6,097 nt of DNA, taken from an uncultured Bacteroidales bacterium (lineage in GTDB: Bacteria; Bacteroidota; Bacteroidia; Bacteroidales; JAUNSR01). Below the pieces are notes generated by a model. The model saw nothing but the letters and a program-made list of their open reading frames with translations. It did not search any database and had not been told where the DNA came from. The stretch's first letter is position 1. Each line of letters starts with the position of its first letter. The stretch spans positions 1 through 6,097 of the forward strand of contig CAMTOW010000141.1 of the NCBI GenBank assembly GCA_947074245.1, in the 5' to 3' direction. This document shows, one piece after another, positions 5,975 to 6,097 of the stretch. Both the position numbers and the translations under genes were made by a program.

Positions 5975-6097
5975 TCATTTCGCCCGGATCAGATACCGGA
6001 TCAATGCGTAACCGCCCAAAACCTGAATCGCCATTCCCGGTATTCCGATGCGGAAATCCTGAACTGCTTTATAAAAATCACCTACCAAAGCCCATTC
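5975..6097 (-). CDS. C-terminal fragment of an unidentified, probably membrane protein (runs off the window)
   Basis: An open frame enters from the right edge and ends with TGA at 5975-5977, encoding the last 40 residues of a protein. It begins EWALVGDFYKAV and ends ALIRYLIRAK. The segment FRIGIPGMAIQVLGGYALIRYLI (16-38) is hydrophobic enough for a terminal transmembrane helix, with Arg/Lys at the end suggesting a cytoplasmic C-terminus. I do not recognise the family. The stop lies 10 nt before the start of the hydrolase gene on the same strand, so the two are almost certainly transcribed together. The rest of the gene lies beyond position 6097. Confidence 0.7.
   Translation of the reverse strand, partial: EWALVGDFYKAVQDFRIGIPGMAIQVLGGYALIRYLIRAK

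Overview
The window looks like chromosomal DNA from a member of the Bacteroidetes, most likely Bacteroidales. The evidence is the style of the genes: an ECF sigma factor followed by a small single-TM protein with a 'VPEGYF' motif and a Spy-like secreted protein, a TonB-dependent outer-membrane receptor ending in Phe, AT-rich leaders without clear Shine-Dalgarno sequences, and moderate GC. I would not name a genus. The first 47 bases are not biological: they are an Illumina i7 adapter with an 8-base index, so genomic sequence starts at about 48 and the left edge is the end of a contig.

Layout. Positions 55-85 hold a perfect palindromic terminator closing a leftward three-gene operon. In transcription order this operon is an ECF sigma-70 factor (1594-1043), a small membrane protein that is probably its anti-sigma factor (998-639), and a secreted, His-rich, Spy/CpxP-like helical protein (620-108). 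A divergent intergenic region (1595-1821) carries an 8-bp perfect inverted repeat and a weak Bacteroidetes-type promoter. It separates the operon from a rightward gene for a 790-residue TonB-dependent receptor (1822-4194), which ends at a strong GC-rich terminator (4223-4262). Convergent to it, reading leftward, are an Fe-S flavoprotein-like NAD(P)H oxidoreductase (4791-4261), a membrane-anchored metallo-beta-lactamase-fold hydrolase of the NAPE-PLD-like group (5964-4873), and the C-terminal 40 residues of an unidentified, probably membrane, protein (6097-5975).

How the genes may work together. The sigma/anti-sigma/Spy-like operon reads as an envelope-stress or surface-signalling module. Its divergent partner is an outer-membrane importer without an N-terminal signalling domain, so classical FecA-type transmembrane signalling is unlikely, although shared regulation through the intergenic region is possible. 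The hydrolase and the truncated gene upstream of it are 10 nt apart and are almost certainly co-transcribed. The flavoprotein may be the distal member of that operon (81-nt gap).

I found no CRISPR array, tRNA, rRNA, insertion sequence or phage gene, and no clear previously undescribed system. The points most worth a second look are the adapter at the contig end, the inverted repeat abutting the receptor promoter, the intact four-Cys cluster motif in the flavoprotein, and the bacterial NAPE-PLD-like enzyme.
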